From NCBI RefSeq assembly GCF_000378385.1, contig NZ_KB899663.1, positions 41,417 to 105,416 of the forward strand: a stretch of 64,000 bases of DNA. The letters run 5' to 3'. A program made the position numbers and the translations under genes. Below the pieces are notes generated by a model. The model ran no database searches, was not told the origin of the DNA, and was given only the letters and a program-made list of their open reading frames with translations. The stretch's first letter is position 1; every line of letters starts with the position of its first letter. Below, piece by piece: positions 27,131 through 38,200 of this stretch. The stretch comes from Paenibacillus daejeonensis DSM 15491 (GTDB lineage: Bacteria; Bacillota; Bacilli; Paenibacillales; Paenibacillaceae).

Positions 27131-30082
27131 ATGAGCGAACCAACAATCATTACTTGTTATGAACCGATAGATGGTAAGCGTTATCTGGATGAGGTGCAGG
27201 ACGAAGCGTATCGTGCCTCTTCTCTACACGGGGATGCAGCGGTAGAGGCAGAGATGCGGATCCCGTACCGAGAGGTTGCTAGCGAGGTCGTACAATCACA
27301 GCCAAGGACAGCGTCGATGGGGAGCGAGGCGTCGGATGTCCTCTGCTTGTCTGGGGCCTGGCAAATGAAAGGAACGGAGCCCACGGATCCGGGCGACCCC
27401 GCGCCAGCGACGGGCTGGTTTGGTCGCAAGGCCAAGGTGAGCCCCGGGATGGAGGAGAGATGGTACGGGTTTGGTCATGACCGGAGTGGCTGGGATGAGG
27501 TGCAGGTGCCGACGACGGTTCAGAAGGCGCTGATCGCATTAGGGAAGCTGGAGGATCCAATGTGGAATACGAATACAATGGATGAACTGGAGGAGCACGG
27601 AGAACCGAAGGAGCGGCCGCTCTGGTTCCGCCGGACGCGGGTAGAACGCCAGGACTGGTGGTTCGCACGCACATTTGAAGTGTCGGATACCTGGAAGGGG
27701 CGGCGGCTGACGCTACGGTTCGACGGCATTGATTATTCCGGCACGGTCTTCGTCAATGGGATATCGCTGGGCCATCATCGGGGGATGTTTGGCGGACCTG
27801 ACCATGACGTGAGCGGCTTGATCCGCTTCGATGGTCCCAATGAGCTGGTCGTACGTATTGATGCCGCTCCCGAGTCCTGGAATGGCTACCTCAAGGGAAG
27901 TCCCGGCTTCGGCTGGCATTACGGGCATCTGATCTCGCTTGGCATCTGGCAGGATGTCTGGCTGACTGCTGAGCCCGATGTAGCCGTGGTAGATCCGTAT
28001 GTGACGACCCGCACCCTCACGAGTGAGGCTGCCGAACTGGTCATTGACTACGCGGTAAACAGCTGCCTCGGCGAACACGTATCATTGGAGATTCAGGGAG
28101 AGATTAGCCGGGTGGCGGCTGACGGAAAGCGCGCCCCCGATTCAACCGGTTCCCTGTGCTTCCGGCAAGAGGTTGCGGTGAGTTACGGTCGCAGCCGCTA
28201 CCGCACGGCGGTAACGCTGCCGGATCCGGCACTGTGGTGGCCGATCGGCTATGGCGATCCTTCATTGTATGAGCTGCATCTCACGGCCCGTGTTCTTGAA
28301 GCATCCTCTTCCCAGGCCGAGGGGCTGCAGAGTTCAGACGATAGGAGTCAAGCGGTTGGCACTCGTACTCGCTTCGGCGTGAGAACGCTGGAGATGCGTC
28401 CGCTGCCGGACACGCCGGAGGAGACGGATTACCGCTGGCAGTTCGTTATCAATGGCGTACCGATGTTTATCAAAGGGGCGAACTGGTGCTGGACGGAGCC
28501 GATGCTGGAGCGCGACGATGCCAAGCTTGAGAGGATGCTGGAGCTGGCGCGGCGGGCGCATGTCCAGATGCTGCGTGCCTGGGGCGGCGGCATGATTGAG
28601 ACGGACAGCTTTTACCGCACATGTGATGAGAAAGGCATCCTCGTGTATCAGGAGTTCCCGCTGTGCTGGGGACCGATGGATGCGCCGCACACCGACCTTG
28701 GCGTGCTGGACCGGCAGGTTGCCCGCAATGTGAAGCGGCTGCGCAATCATCCGTCCCTGGTCATGTGGGGTGGCGGCAACGAGAACGGGCCGCATGGCGG
28801 AGCGGATGAAGGCTTGTTTCTAGTTGGTCGGCGCTGCCGCGGACTCGATCCGTCCAGACCTTATCACCGGACGGATCCGTGGGGCGGCAGCCTCCATAAC
28901 TGGGACGTGTACCACGGGGGCGAGCCGATGAAGGCCTCGACGCTAGCCAACCCGTCTGTTTTTTATGGCGAATACGGCATTCCAAGCATGACCAACCGCA
29001 GCAGCGCAGCTCATTATCTGCCAGAGGATGCACTGGCATCATGGCCGCCGACGGAGGAGAGCCGGGGCTGGCTAGCCCATTCGCACCAGTTCAGTCTCAA
29101 GGATCCGATCAAGTCGATGCGCTACGGCGCGTATTTTCCCATTCGCAGCTGGGATGACTATATTCTCAGCTCGCAGACGGCCCAGGGCGATCAGATTCGC
29201 TTCGTCGCGGATGTGCAGCGAGCAGGTGCCGGTCGTTCCACAGCCGGTTTCTGGTACTACAAATTCTCGGACCTCTTCCCAGGCCATTCCTGGGCAGTAG
29301 TCGATTATTATGGCAGCCCCAAGCTGAGCTATTACCGGGCGCTGCAGGCTTGTCGTCCGCGTTTGGCTTTTGCAACGTTCGAAAAATCTGACGGCTGGTG
29401 CTCTGGAGACATCTTCGGCGCTAACCTCTATGCTGGCAACGATACGCTCGAACCGCTGGCAGATGCACTTGTGACAGCAATAGTATATGGTAGCGACTGG
29501 CAGGTGCTCTGGATGATGCAGTATGACCGGGTAACACTCGTGCCGGGGGTGACGAAGGAGCTGGATACGCTCTCTCTGACGCTCCCGCAAGAAACCGACA
29601 TCCGGCCATTTCTATTGGTGATCTCGCTACAGGATCGTGATGGAGATTTGATTTCGGATCAGTGGTACGCCTTCAATGGGCAGGCCAAGTCACCTGAGCT
29701 GCTTGAATTTGAGCAGGCTCATCGGAAGGAGAACAATGAATATCCGGGCGAGCTGGCAGGCGAAGCGTTTCGCAGGTATGCGGAGATTACGGATGCACCA
29801 CTACGCCGCTTGCCTCAGACGACTATCAGTATCCAGGTGAAGTCGGACGAGGGCGGGGGCACGATAGTGGTGCGGAATACAGGAGAAGTACCGGCTTATC
29901 GTGTGACGCTGGAGGGGGTTGGCGATGATGCGCATAGCTATCTGTCGGACAACGACTTCGGGCTGGTTCCCGGGCAGGAGAGAGTTCTGCACTATGAGGT
30001 GACGGACGGGAATGCCCTTCAGACGGATCTGACTGTTAGGGCCTGGAATGCCGAGCCTGTTCGAATGGAGGAAGAGCTATGA
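27131..30082 (+). CDS. GH2 beta-mannosidase / exo-beta-glucosaminidase-like hydrolase
   Basis: 983 residues. Sugar-binding jelly-roll (about 170-280; WWFARTFEV, GTVFVNGISLGHHRGMF), Ig-like domain, then a TIM barrel with acid/base E551 (GGGNENGPHGG) and nucleophile E614 (VFYGEYGIPS). NGVPMFIKGANWCWTEP and MLRAWGGGMIETDSFY are typical of GH2 beta-mannosidases and exo-glucosaminidases. There is no signal peptide, so it acts in the cytoplasm on imported oligosaccharides. ATG 27131 follows AGAGG; a GTG at 27092 lies within the operator arm and is unlikely. The stop overlaps the next start (ATGA), so the rhamnosidase is coupled. Confidence 0.9.
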   Translation: MSEPTIITCYEPIDGKRYLDEVQDEAYRASSLHGDAAVEAEMRIPYREVASEVVQSQPRTASMGSEASDVLCLSGAWQMKGTEPTDPGDPAPATGWFGRKAKVSPGMEERWYGFGHDRSGWDEVQVPTTVQKALIALGKLEDPMWNTNTMDELEEHGEPKERPLWFRRTRVERQDWWFARTFEVSDTWKGRRLTLRFDGIDYSGTVFVNGISLGHHRGMFGGPDHDVSGLIRFDGPNELVVRIDAAPESWNGYLKGSPGFGWHYGHLISLGIWQDVWLTAEPDVAVVDPYVTTRTLTSEAAELVIDYAVNSCLGEHVSLEIQGEISRVAADGKRAPDSTGSLCFRQEVAVSYGRSRYRTAVTLPDPALWWPIGYGDPSLYELHLTARVLEASSSQAEGLQSSDDRSQAVGTRTRFGVRTLEMRPLPDTPEETDYRWQFVINGVPMFIKGANWCWTEPMLERDDAKLERMLELARRAHVQMLRAWGGGMIETDSFYRTCDEKGILVYQEFPLCWGPMDAPHTDLGVLDRQVARNVKRLRNHPSLVMWGGGNENGPHGGADEGLFLVGRRCRGLDPSRPYHRTDPWGGSLHNWDVYHGGEPMKASTLANPSVFYGEYGIPSMTNRSSAAHYLPEDALASWPPTEESRGWLAHSHQFSLKDPIKSMRYGAYFPIRSWDDYILSSQTAQGDQIRFVADVQRAGAGRSTAGFWYYKFSDLFPGHSWAVVDYYGSPKLSYYRALQACRPRLAFATFEKSDGWCSGDIFGANLYAGNDTLEPLADALVTAIVYGSDWQVLWMMQYDRVTLVPGVTKELDTLSLTLPQETDIRPFLLVISLQDRDGDLISDQWYAFNGQAKSPELLEFEQAHRKENNEYPGELAGEAFRRYAEITDAPLRRLPQTTISIQVKSDEGGGTIVVRNTGEVPAYRVTLEGVGDDAHSYLSDNDFGLVPGQERVLHYEVTDGNALQTDLTVRAWNAEPVRMEEEL

Positions 30083-32871
30083 CGAAGGGAGGCCACGGGA
30101 TGGATGTGAAGGAACAGGTAAAGGTGAGCGCAGTGCCCGCTGACTGGTCGGCTCGTTGGATAGGCGGACGGCAGATGGATCACCGGGCATGGACGGAGAT
30201 TCGCCTGGAGGTGAGCGTGTCCATCGAAAAAGGCGGCGCGGACGTGTTGTTCGGGGTGCGGGACGAGGCGAATTACTACGGATTGACGCTGAACTCCGAA
30301 GCGCTGACAGCCACCGTTTATAGGATGGAGAACGGCCAGCAGACGGTATGGTCCGAGGTTGGCGTCCCGGAGTTGGCAGGATCCGCTACAGCGCAGCAGG
30401 GTCCGTCCTATGTCACTAGTGAAGCGGTGACCGGAGGTGAGGCTGTCAAGGTTGCCGTCTGTATTGAGAGGACTCAGGAGGCGGTGCGGATTCTCATCGA
30501 TAGCCGGGAGATCGGCCGCGTGCAACCGCAAGCGCATGATTGGCAGGCGGGAACCATTGGATTTGCAACCAAGACTGGACAGGAAGCAGTCTTCAGGGAA
30601 CTCCGGGTATTTGATCCGGAGGGACGGGCGCAGGTTGTGAACCGTTTCTACGATCCAGCCTGTCTGGGATTCAGTGCAGGCACAATAGATCGAACGGGCA
30701 GCGGCCTTCGTCTCGGTGAATCGCAGCTTGCCTTATGCGAGTCGCCCATTGCTGTAGACCAGCCCTTGCTGCGGACGACCTTCAACGTACCGCCAGGACT
30801 CGTTCGAGCTACGGTTCGGGTCTATGCCATTGGCTGGTATGAGCTGCATCTCAACGGCCGCAAGCTGGACGATCGGGTGCTAGCGCCTGCCAACAGTCCC
30901 TATGAGCGCAGGATGCTCTATGATGTCTATGATGCTACGGCAGTGCTGCAGGAAGGTGTGAATGCCATCGGACTGTCCCTCGGCAATGGCTACAACATCA
31001 ATTACTCTCGCTGGGGCTGGAAGTGGAAGCGGGACAAGGCGGCAGTTGCTGTACTCGAGCTGGAGCTGGTGGATGGCCGAATGCTGCAGATTGGAACGGA
31101 CGAGGACTGGCGGACCACAGATGGCCCGCTACTGCAGCAGGATATCTATGACGGGGAGACGTGCGACGGCCGCCGGAGCTTGGCACTGGCGGGCTGGACG
31201 GAAGCTGGCTACGATGAAAGTGGCTCGTCATGGCAGCCGGCCGTTGTTGTCGAATCGCCGCCAGGCGTGCTGGAGCCGCACACGCAACCGCCGATCCGCC
31301 CAAGTGTTCCGCTTGCGCCAGTGAAGACGGCTCATCCCAGCGAGGGAGTCACGGTATACGATTTTGGCCAGAATATCGCGGGCTGGGCACGCGTCGACGT
31401 GTCTGGCGAGGCGGGCTCGCAGGTGACGCTCCGTTACAGCGAGTTGGTGGATGAGACAGGGGCAATTGATCCATGGACGAACCGGAACGCCCGGGCCACC
31501 GATCGCTACATCCTCCACGGCCAGGGACTCGAGCGGTATGAGCCGACGTTTACGTATCATGGCTTTCGCTATGTCGAGGTGACGGGGGAGGCCGAGCTGC
31601 ATTCCATTGAAGCCGTGCCGATCCGGTCGGATGTCCGCGCAACCGGCAGCTTCCGGTGTTCCAATGCGCTGCTCACAGGCATACAGAGCAACCTCCGCTG
31701 GTCGGTGCTTAACAATCTGGTCTCAATCCCCACGGACTGCTGTCAGCGCGACGAACGGACACCTTGCATGATGGATTCGGCCGTGGTCGAAGAAGCGGCG
31801 ATGCACAATTTTGATATGCGGGAGTATTACATCAAGTGGCTCGGCGATATCTCAGACAGCGCGACCAACCCGGACTGGAGCGGAGACAAGGTGACCCTGC
31901 CTTGGTACCTCTACTGGCATTATGACGACAAGGAGACGCTGGCAGCTCATTACGGAACCATGCGAGGTTATGTGGACCATGTAGCCGAGAAGTGGCCTGA
32001 CTTGATCGTCACAGATGGCTTCGGCGATTGGTGTCCACCTAATGAGGATGGATGGGAGCAGTATTTTCGCGAGGTCGAGATTGTGAACACCACCCTTGCC
32101 TACCAGCAGGCGTCGGTCGTCTCGCAGGCAGCTGGCGTACTGGGTCGGGCGGATGATGAGAGACACTATGCTGCTCATGCTGAGCGTATCCGTCAGGCGT
32201 TTCAGGATCGGTTCCACAAGGGAGAGGGTCGCTACGGTAGTGGTACCCAGACGTCACAAGTCATGCCGTTGGCGCTCGGTCTGGTCCCGGATATGCTCGT
32301 AGAGCAGGCTGTCCAACAGCTGGTGGCAGCCATTCAGGAGAAGGATGGGCATCTCGATACTGGCATTTATGCAACCCGGTATCTGGTGGATGTGCTGGCA
32401 GATCACGGCCATATGGACCTGGCATACAGCTTGCTCACCCGGACAACGTATCCGAGCTTCGGGTGGCAGATCGCCCAAGGTGCCACTACACTTTGGGAGC
32501 AATGGAGCTTCAAGGGCGGCATGCATTCGCTTGATCATGCCATGTTTGCAGGAGTGGGCACCTCATTCTACACGCGTATCGCAGGCATCCGGCCGCTGAG
32601 TCCAGGCTACAGGCAGATCGAGATTCGGCCGTATGCTCCGGTTGGGCTGGACTGGGCGGAGGGCTCGCTGGAGACGGCATATGGTCGCATCGTTGCTGGG
32701 TGGCGCCGCGAGGCAGAAGAGCTCATTCTCGAGGTGGAGATTCCACCGGGGACAAGCGCGAATGTCGCGCTGCCCCAACCGGATGGCGAGTTATTGGAGC
32801 TTGCCCGCGGGATTGGCGAGGGACAGCATCGGTTTGTTGTACCTGTGCCTGTCGTGGGAACGGAGGCTTAA
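30079..32871 (+). CDS. GH78 alpha-L-rhamnosidase-like protein
   Basis: 930 residues, no signal peptide. An N-terminal beta-sandwich resembling a concanavalin-like module (about 1-200) precedes the usual GH78 order: substrate-binding domain (YELHLNGRKLDDRVLAP, LSLGNGYNINYSRWGW), beta domain (VYDFGQNIAGWARV, TYHGFRYVEV) and (alpha/alpha)6 barrel (DCCQRDERTPC from D553, DGFGDWCPP, GATTLWEQWS). The catalytic-region motif is DCCQRDERTPCMMDS where most GH78 enzymes have DCPQRDERxGWxGD, so specificity may differ. It should cleave terminal rhamnosyl-type residues. Coupled to the GH2 gene by ATGA; a second well-placed ATG exists at 30100. Confidence 0.9.
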   Translation: MTKGGHGMDVKEQVKVSAVPADWSARWIGGRQMDHRAWTEIRLEVSVSIEKGGADVLFGVRDEANYYGLTLNSEALTATVYRMENGQQTVWSEVGVPELAGSATAQQGPSYVTSEAVTGGEAVKVAVCIERTQEAVRILIDSREIGRVQPQAHDWQAGTIGFATKTGQEAVFRELRVFDPEGRAQVVNRFYDPACLGFSAGTIDRTGSGLRLGESQLALCESPIAVDQPLLRTTFNVPPGLVRATVRVYAIGWYELHLNGRKLDDRVLAPANSPYERRMLYDVYDATAVLQEGVNAIGLSLGNGYNINYSRWGWKWKRDKAAVAVLELELVDGRMLQIGTDEDWRTTDGPLLQQDIYDGETCDGRRSLALAGWTEAGYDESGSSWQPAVVVESPPGVLEPHTQPPIRPSVPLAPVKTAHPSEGVTVYDFGQNIAGWARVDVSGEAGSQVTLRYSELVDETGAIDPWTNRNARATDRYILHGQGLERYEPTFTYHGFRYVEVTGEAELHSIEAVPIRSDVRATGSFRCSNALLTGIQSNLRWSVLNNLVSIPTDCCQRDERTPCMMDSAVVEEAAMHNFDMREYYIKWLGDISDSATNPDWSGDKVTLPWYLYWHYDDKETLAAHYGTMRGYVDHVAEKWPDLIVTDGFGDWCPPNEDGWEQYFREVEIVNTTLAYQQASVVSQAAGVLGRADDERHYAAHAERIRQAFQDRFHKGEGRYGSGTQTSQVMPLALGLVPDMLVEQAVQQLVAAIQEKDGHLDTGIYATRYLVDVLADHGHMDLAYSLLTRTTYPSFGWQIAQGATTLWEQWSFKGGMHSLDHAMFAGVGTSFYTRIAGIRPLSPGYRQIEIRPYAPVGLDWAEGSLETAYGRIVAGWRREAEELILEVEIPPGTSANVALPQPDGELLELARGIGEGQHRFVVPVPVVGTEA

Positions 32872-32910
32872 GAGACGGAGTTGACATGAGCCACAGCGCT
32901 AGAACATAGG

Positions 32911-32939
32911 AGCGGTCCCGCAAGGGCCGCTTCTTTGTT
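32911..32939 (+). terminator. Rho-independent terminator after the rhamnosidase gene
   Basis: AGCGGTCCC and GGGCCGCT with a GCAA loop and one bulge, followed by TCTTTGTTG. Confidence 0.78.
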
Positions 32940-32977
32940 GTGATGGAGCGATGGGGCGCACCGTCGGCAGGCGAAAT

Positions 32978-33410
32978 GAAGTAACATTGTGCACCTAAAA
33001 GGGGTGTGGAGTGGGAAATGGAGGGGATGAAGTAACATTGTGCACCTAAAAGGCGTGTGGAGCGGGAAATGGAGGGAATGAAGTAACATTGTGCACCTAA
33101 AAGGCATGTAGAGCGGGAAATGGAGGGGGTGGAGTAACATTGTGCACCTAAAAGGCGTGTGGAGCTGGAAATGGAGGGGATGAAGTAACATTGTGCACCT
33201 AAAAGGCATGTAGAGCGGGAAATGGAGGGGATGAAGTAACATTGTGCACCTAAAAGACGTGTGGAGCTGGAAATAATGGGAATTAAGTAACATAGTGCAC
33301 CTAAAAGACGTGTGGAGCTGGAAATGGAGGGGATGAAGTAACATTGTGCACTTAGGTGGTGACAGAGCGAGTGGTTGGCCCAATAAAGTGTTATAGTACA
33401 TCCGGATGGT
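32978..33410. repeat. 51-bp array, class B (AAGTAACAT core)
   Basis: The 9-mer AAGTAACAT starts at 32979, 33030, 33081, 33132 (GAGTAACAT), 33183, 33234, 33285 and 33336, each exactly 51 bp apart. A decayed ninth copy is near 33386. The core extends to AAGTAACATTGTGCACCTA; the remaining 32 bp (GTGTGGAGCGGGAAATGGAG-type) vary slightly. The array lies between the terminators at 32911 and 33500, in a convergent gap. Frames stay open because 51 is a multiple of three, but no start has a ribosome-binding site. Confidence 0.95.
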
Positions 33411-33499
33411 GGGCGAGTCGGAGTGTAGACGCATGAACTGCCAAACGGCAGGTAGGGTGGGCTTCTGACTGGGCATGCCACCCTGGGTAGCCCATAAGA

Positions 33500-33540
33500 A
33501 AAAACCTTCACAACCACTCGAAAGTGGAAGTGAAGGTTCC
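33500..33540 (-). terminator. Rho-independent terminator of the nucleotidase/SLH operon
   Basis: On the minus strand, AACCTTCAC and GTGAAGGTT with an inner CCACTTTCGAGTGG hairpin, followed by TTTTTTC. Confidence 0.88.
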
Positions 33541-33552
33541 TGTATCCGTGAC

Positions 33553-35184
33553 CTACGGTTGGCTCAGGCCCTGCAGGAGGACAGCGATCATCTTGGAAGC
33601 TTCGGCGCGTGTGGCCGTGCCTCTCGGGTTGAAGCGGCCGTCGCCGATGCCTTCAATGATGCCGGCCTGCTGTAACTTGCCGATAGCTGCTACAGCCCAT
33701 TCGCCAAACTGTGAGCGATCCGCGAAGCTCACTGCCGCCTGATCTGCAGGCAGCGTGTACCCCATCGTCTCCGCATAGCGGGAAACCATCACGGCCAGCT
33801 CCTGACGGCTGATCGGCTCGCGCGGCTGGAAGCGGCCCTGACCGGTGCCCTGCACAACACCGCTGTCGTAGCCCCACTGCACATATGGCGCGTACCAGTC
33901 GCTGGCCTGCACGTCGGTGAACAATCCGCTCTCGTACGCGGAGGCTTCCGCCTCTGACAGCCGAGCCAAGATGGCAACGAATTCTCCGCGAGTGACCGGC
34001 TTGGCTGGTGCGAATTCACCTGCCCCGACGCCTTCGATGATGCCGCGAGCCGACAGGTAGGTGATGTAAGGTACAGACCATCCAGATACGTCACCAAAAG
34101 TCACGTGCTGAACGCCAATGCCGTACATGGAGAAGTGAGTCAGCGTCACATACATCATGCCAGCCGCTTCATCATACCAGCCATTGCGAACGACAGCAGG
34201 GGAACCGGCGCCAGGCAGATAATACACCACGACTGCCTGCGAATCCTCGGACCCAGCCAGCTCATAAGGAATGCCGAGGCGGACTGTGCCGCCGTCAAAT
34301 GCCGTTACATTCGTACCACCGACGCTCACCTGTACATCAACAACAGGACGTCCGCCTGTAGCATTGCGGCCAGTAGCTGTCAGCGAGAACGGATCTACCG
34401 CTTCGATCTCAAAACGCACCTCGCCTGCTCCCCGGCTTGCCAATGTCTCCAGACTCTTCTGGTCATAAGCGACAGAGCCAAGCGGGCTCGCGAGGACTAT
34501 GGAAGTAGCTGTACTGCCCCAGAGCAGCGCCGCTGCTTCTGGACTCAGCTGGAGATCGTACGCTGTTCCAGTGGTGGTACCACCGCTCAGGCGGATCACC
34601 AGTTGCCTGGACTGCGCACCGTTCTCGCGAAGAGCTTCCAGAACGGGAGCGAGTCTCTCAGAACTAAGAGTGACGGTCATCCGACCGTTCACTTCCACCG
34701 GTGTTACCGTCACGGTGACGCCACGTGAGCCTGGTGTTACGACTGGATCAGATCCGCCTGCTGGAGGCCGGGTTGTACCAGGTTCTTCCCCATTGTTTCC
34801 TCCAGGCAAGCCAGTAGGAGGACCGCCAGGGGTGCCTGTATCCGGGCCTCCACTGTTACGCACCGCTACAGCATTCGATACTTCTTGCCCACCAGATACG
34901 GCCACAACGTTGTAGCTTGATCCAGCCCATGCCTGCGGCACTGAGATGGTAACACGGTAGGCACCATCGGCAACCTTTTGTGTATCAAAGAAAACGATCT
35001 CGCCATCCAAGCTGCGAATGCTGAGGATGACCTCAGCACTCGGAGCTGTGCCTGACAACGTCAGGTTTTGCCCGGCTGTCACCACGGCAGGGGTCTGAAG
35101 CGTGAGCTCAGCCGCATATCCCCGCGTAGGCAGCAGGACGATCATAAGAGACAACACCAATAGACTGGCTATCCATCGTTTCAA
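33553..35184 (-). CDS. SLH-domain cell-surface anchor protein (paralogue of 6603-8309)
   Basis: 543 residues. Signal peptide (KRWIASLLVLSLMIVLL, ending GYAAE), an Ig-like beta domain, a Gly/Pro linker (TGTPGGPPTGLPGG), a middle domain of unknown function and three SLH modules at about 360-412, 425-475 and 485-540 (GEFAPAKPVTRGEF, GRFQPREPISRQEL, GRFNPRGTATRAEA). I chose the TTG at 35184: AGAGGAGG sits 7 nt upstream and the product then begins directly with a signal peptide. An ATG at 35211, 3 nt after the upstream stop, has no site and adds nine residues before the signal. It anchors to wall polymer and is probably a partner of the 5'-nucleotidase encoded upstream. Confidence 0.92.
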   Translation of the reverse strand: MKRWIASLLVLSLMIVLLPTRGYAAELTLQTPAVVTAGQNLTLSGTAPSAEVILSIRSLDGEIVFFDTQKVADGAYRVTISVPQAWAGSSYNVVAVSGGQEVSNAVAVRNSGGPDTGTPGGPPTGLPGGNNGEEPGTTRPPAGGSDPVVTPGSRGVTVTVTPVEVNGRMTVTLSSERLAPVLEALRENGAQSRQLVIRLSGGTTTGTAYDLQLSPEAAALLWGSTATSIVLASPLGSVAYDQKSLETLASRGAGEVRFEIEAVDPFSLTATGRNATGGRPVVDVQVSVGGTNVTAFDGGTVRLGIPYELAGSEDSQAVVVYYLPGAGSPAVVRNGWYDEAAGMMYVTLTHFSMYGIGVQHVTFGDVSGWSVPYITYLSARGIIEGVGAGEFAPAKPVTRGEFVAILARLSEAEASAYESGLFTDVQASDWYAPYVQWGYDSGVVQGTGQGRFQPREPISRQELAVMVSRYAETMGYTLPADQAAVSFADRSQFGEWAVAAIGKLQQAGIIEGIGDGRFNPRGTATRAEASKMIAVLLQGLSQP

Positions 35185-35214
35185 GCGAATTCCTCCTCTA
35201 GCGATCCCCATGGC

Positions 35215-38200
35215 TTACTCCACTCCATAGGCTTCCGCCAGCACCTGGCCGTTTGGCCCGTCTACATCGGAAACGACCATGATTTTTACTTTTTTGGTTG
35301 CGCCGATCCGGATGGCCTCATCTTGAACCGGAGCACCGGCCGTTACTTTTTTGATCATGGTAGAACTAGGCGTCGTGGCGCCCTGGCCCTCATAGACCTG
35401 GAAAACAATATAGTAATCGTCTCTGTAAGTTGGCGCCGCCTCTACTGCATCGACCGCATACGAGTAGGTAGCCATGCCGTTTGCCGTCTGCTTGTTCACT
35501 TTCAGTTCAAAAGGCAGCCTCGGCTGTGGCTCGACATAGCCTTCGTTCAGCTGATATACCGCTACAGTGCCGCTCACCTCGTGGGCAGCCAGCAGGAGCG
35601 GGTAGCCGGTCGGACTGTGTTCTGGCTTAATAAATTTGAGCCCCTCCGGCGAGACATCGCCCCGAACTGCTGCACTGAAATCTCTCGTATTAATGTAGTC
35701 ATAGAACTTGGCATCTGCCGGGCTCGTGATGTCGTACATCATGACACCGCCGATACGCTCCAGACCGACTGCAGCATAGATCTTGCCGTCCACCTCGATG
35801 ACCTTCACATCCTCCGGCTCCGGTCCTTTCTTGGAGCTGCGGTTCTTCAGCGTCACATTGCTGTTGGAGGCATTGAAGTGATTCGGGAACAGCTCGGCTG
35901 TAATCCGTTCGAAGTCACTGCCGCTGTCGAATACCAACTCCATGGTCTCGGCATCGAAGATCGAGAAGGAGCGTCCACCGAGAATGTACGTTGCCTCCGA
36001 ATTCAGGCCGTCATGCGCCTCGCTGATCAAGGCATCAAAATTGTTGCCGTCGATCGTCGCTGTGCGGAGATTGGTGTAGTCGCCCCATTCTCTGGCATCG
36101 CCTTCGTTAGGCGTCAGGATATACGTCTTGCCTGCAATTTCGGCTACTGCGAGTCCATCTGGCATATGCACGCCATATACCGGATGATTCTTGATATCGA
36201 TCGTGTTGCCGCGGAACAGATCCAGTTCATTGCCTGGCTGGCTATGGTCCTTGAAGCCGAGGCCTTTGACGCTTGTAAACTCGCCTTTTTCGATATCCAG
36301 GGTGGCAATGGCATTGGCTTCTTGCAAGGAAATATAAGCGGTCTTGCTGTTCGAGGCTACCGCTACATATTCCGGTTCAAGATCAACCGAAGGGGCCGCA
36401 CCTTTCTTCAGGATGACCTGAGAAGCTACAAGCTCGGCGCGCTTGGAGTCACTATCGAACGCATCAAATGTAACAATCCTCGCAGTGGCCTGTTCTAGAC
36501 CGCCGGACAGATCGATCATCGAAACCGAGCCTTTTGGATCAACAATACCTTCCCCATAGCCCTTGCGCGGCTCGCCTTCGTCCGCTGTCAGAACATAACG
36601 TCCATCAGGTGTGAAGGTGACCATGTCAGGCTGAACGCCAACACGGATATGCTTCACCAAGTTGCCATTGTAGTCGAGGAAGAGAACAGCTCCACTCTTG
36701 GTATAGTCGGCTTCCTGAACCGAAGCGGCAATCAGCTTGTGCTCGGTGTTGATATCAATGCTCGTAATATCAGCCAGCGCAAAGTCTTCCAGCAGTACAT
36801 CCATTTCTTTCATTTCAATCCGCTTATCGAGTGTCATCGTGTTGCCAGGCTTGTTCTGCAGATCCGACAGACTGACAATATCAATCGACTGGGTGGCCCC
36901 ATTGACGAGATACATCTTGCGGTTATCCGGATTGTAAGCCACGATTTCAGCAATGCCGCCATCTTCGCTAGTCATGCCAGTGGAATAGCTGCCCAGGTGG
37001 GAGAAGCCGCCTTGCTTCTCGGCAATGATCAGGCGGCGCTCGGCGTCGATGGTGCTGAATGCTTCGGCTGTCAGCTCGCGAATGTGTTTGATTAGCGCCT
37101 CATCCAGCGAGTTGAACTCGTTGATCAACGCTGGAGCTTGAAGTACGGTATATCCGTCGCCGCCAGCACCCATGAAATCATTGGTGGCTACGACATAAGA
37201 TTTGTTCATATCGATAGACTCGCCGCCGACTTGGATATCGATGACGCGTCCTTTTTCGACAGGCGTGCTGCCTGCCATGCCAGCCACCTTCTCCACGGTC
37301 ACTTGCATGCCACCGAAATGAGGGAAGGAGCCTGCACCGAACGTCATGCCTTGCTCGATGGCCGCTTTAATCTGCGCACCGGTCAAGGACTTGGTGATAA
37401 TAAAGTTGCCAAAAGGCAGAACGTTAATAATATCTCCGTTGCTGATGTCTCCGGCAGCAATCGATTCACGAATACCGCCGCCGTTGGTCATGGCAATGTC
37501 CGCACCGGTCTCGGCAATCATCGAATCGGTGATCAAGCGACCGAGGTTGGTCTCACCGCTACGAACGTTGTTACGCGCTCCGTCAAGGGCAATTGGGCTA
37601 TTGCCCACGATGACATCCAAAATCGCCGATTGGCGTTCAATAATGGCTTCATACTCCGCTTTTACAGCCGCGTCTTGAGGATATTCTGCCAGTGGCAGAT
37701 CGGCAGCAGCTTTGCTTACTGCATTCACTGCTGTTACTTCTCCTGCTTCCTTGTTGTAACCGATCGTTACGACACCGACATTTTTGAAATGCTCACCAGT
37801 GCTGGCGATAGGTACGCCGTTGACCTTTGTACCCGTTGGATAGTTACTGTGGCTGTGGCCATCCACGATCAGATCGAGTCCGCCAACTTGCCTTGCAATA
37901 TCCGTACTCTTGATCGTACTCGTCTCATCGTCGCCGAGATGTGTCAGCGCAATGATAATGTCTGCGCCTGCAGTTTCCAGTTCAGCCACCGCTTCTTGAG
38001 CAGCCTCGACCACTTGCTCGTCTGTGCCAAAGTCAACGCCGACCACGTTGTTGGGGTTGGTCTTGTACGCCGTCTCAGGAGTTGTCAGACCGAACAGGCC
38101 GATCTTCACACCATCAATCTCTTTCATTTGCGTGTTTGTGTCAAACAGGGGATTACCGTCTTTCTTAGTATTGGCCGACAGCAGAGGCACGCCGGACAGG

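Noticed and set aside
32723-33517. Long minus-strand open frames with 17-residue repeats across the 33-kb array
   Set aside because: The 51-bp unit is a multiple of three, so a stop-free unit stays open in several frames. There is no ribosome-binding site, two frames are open at once, and the array lies between terminators.
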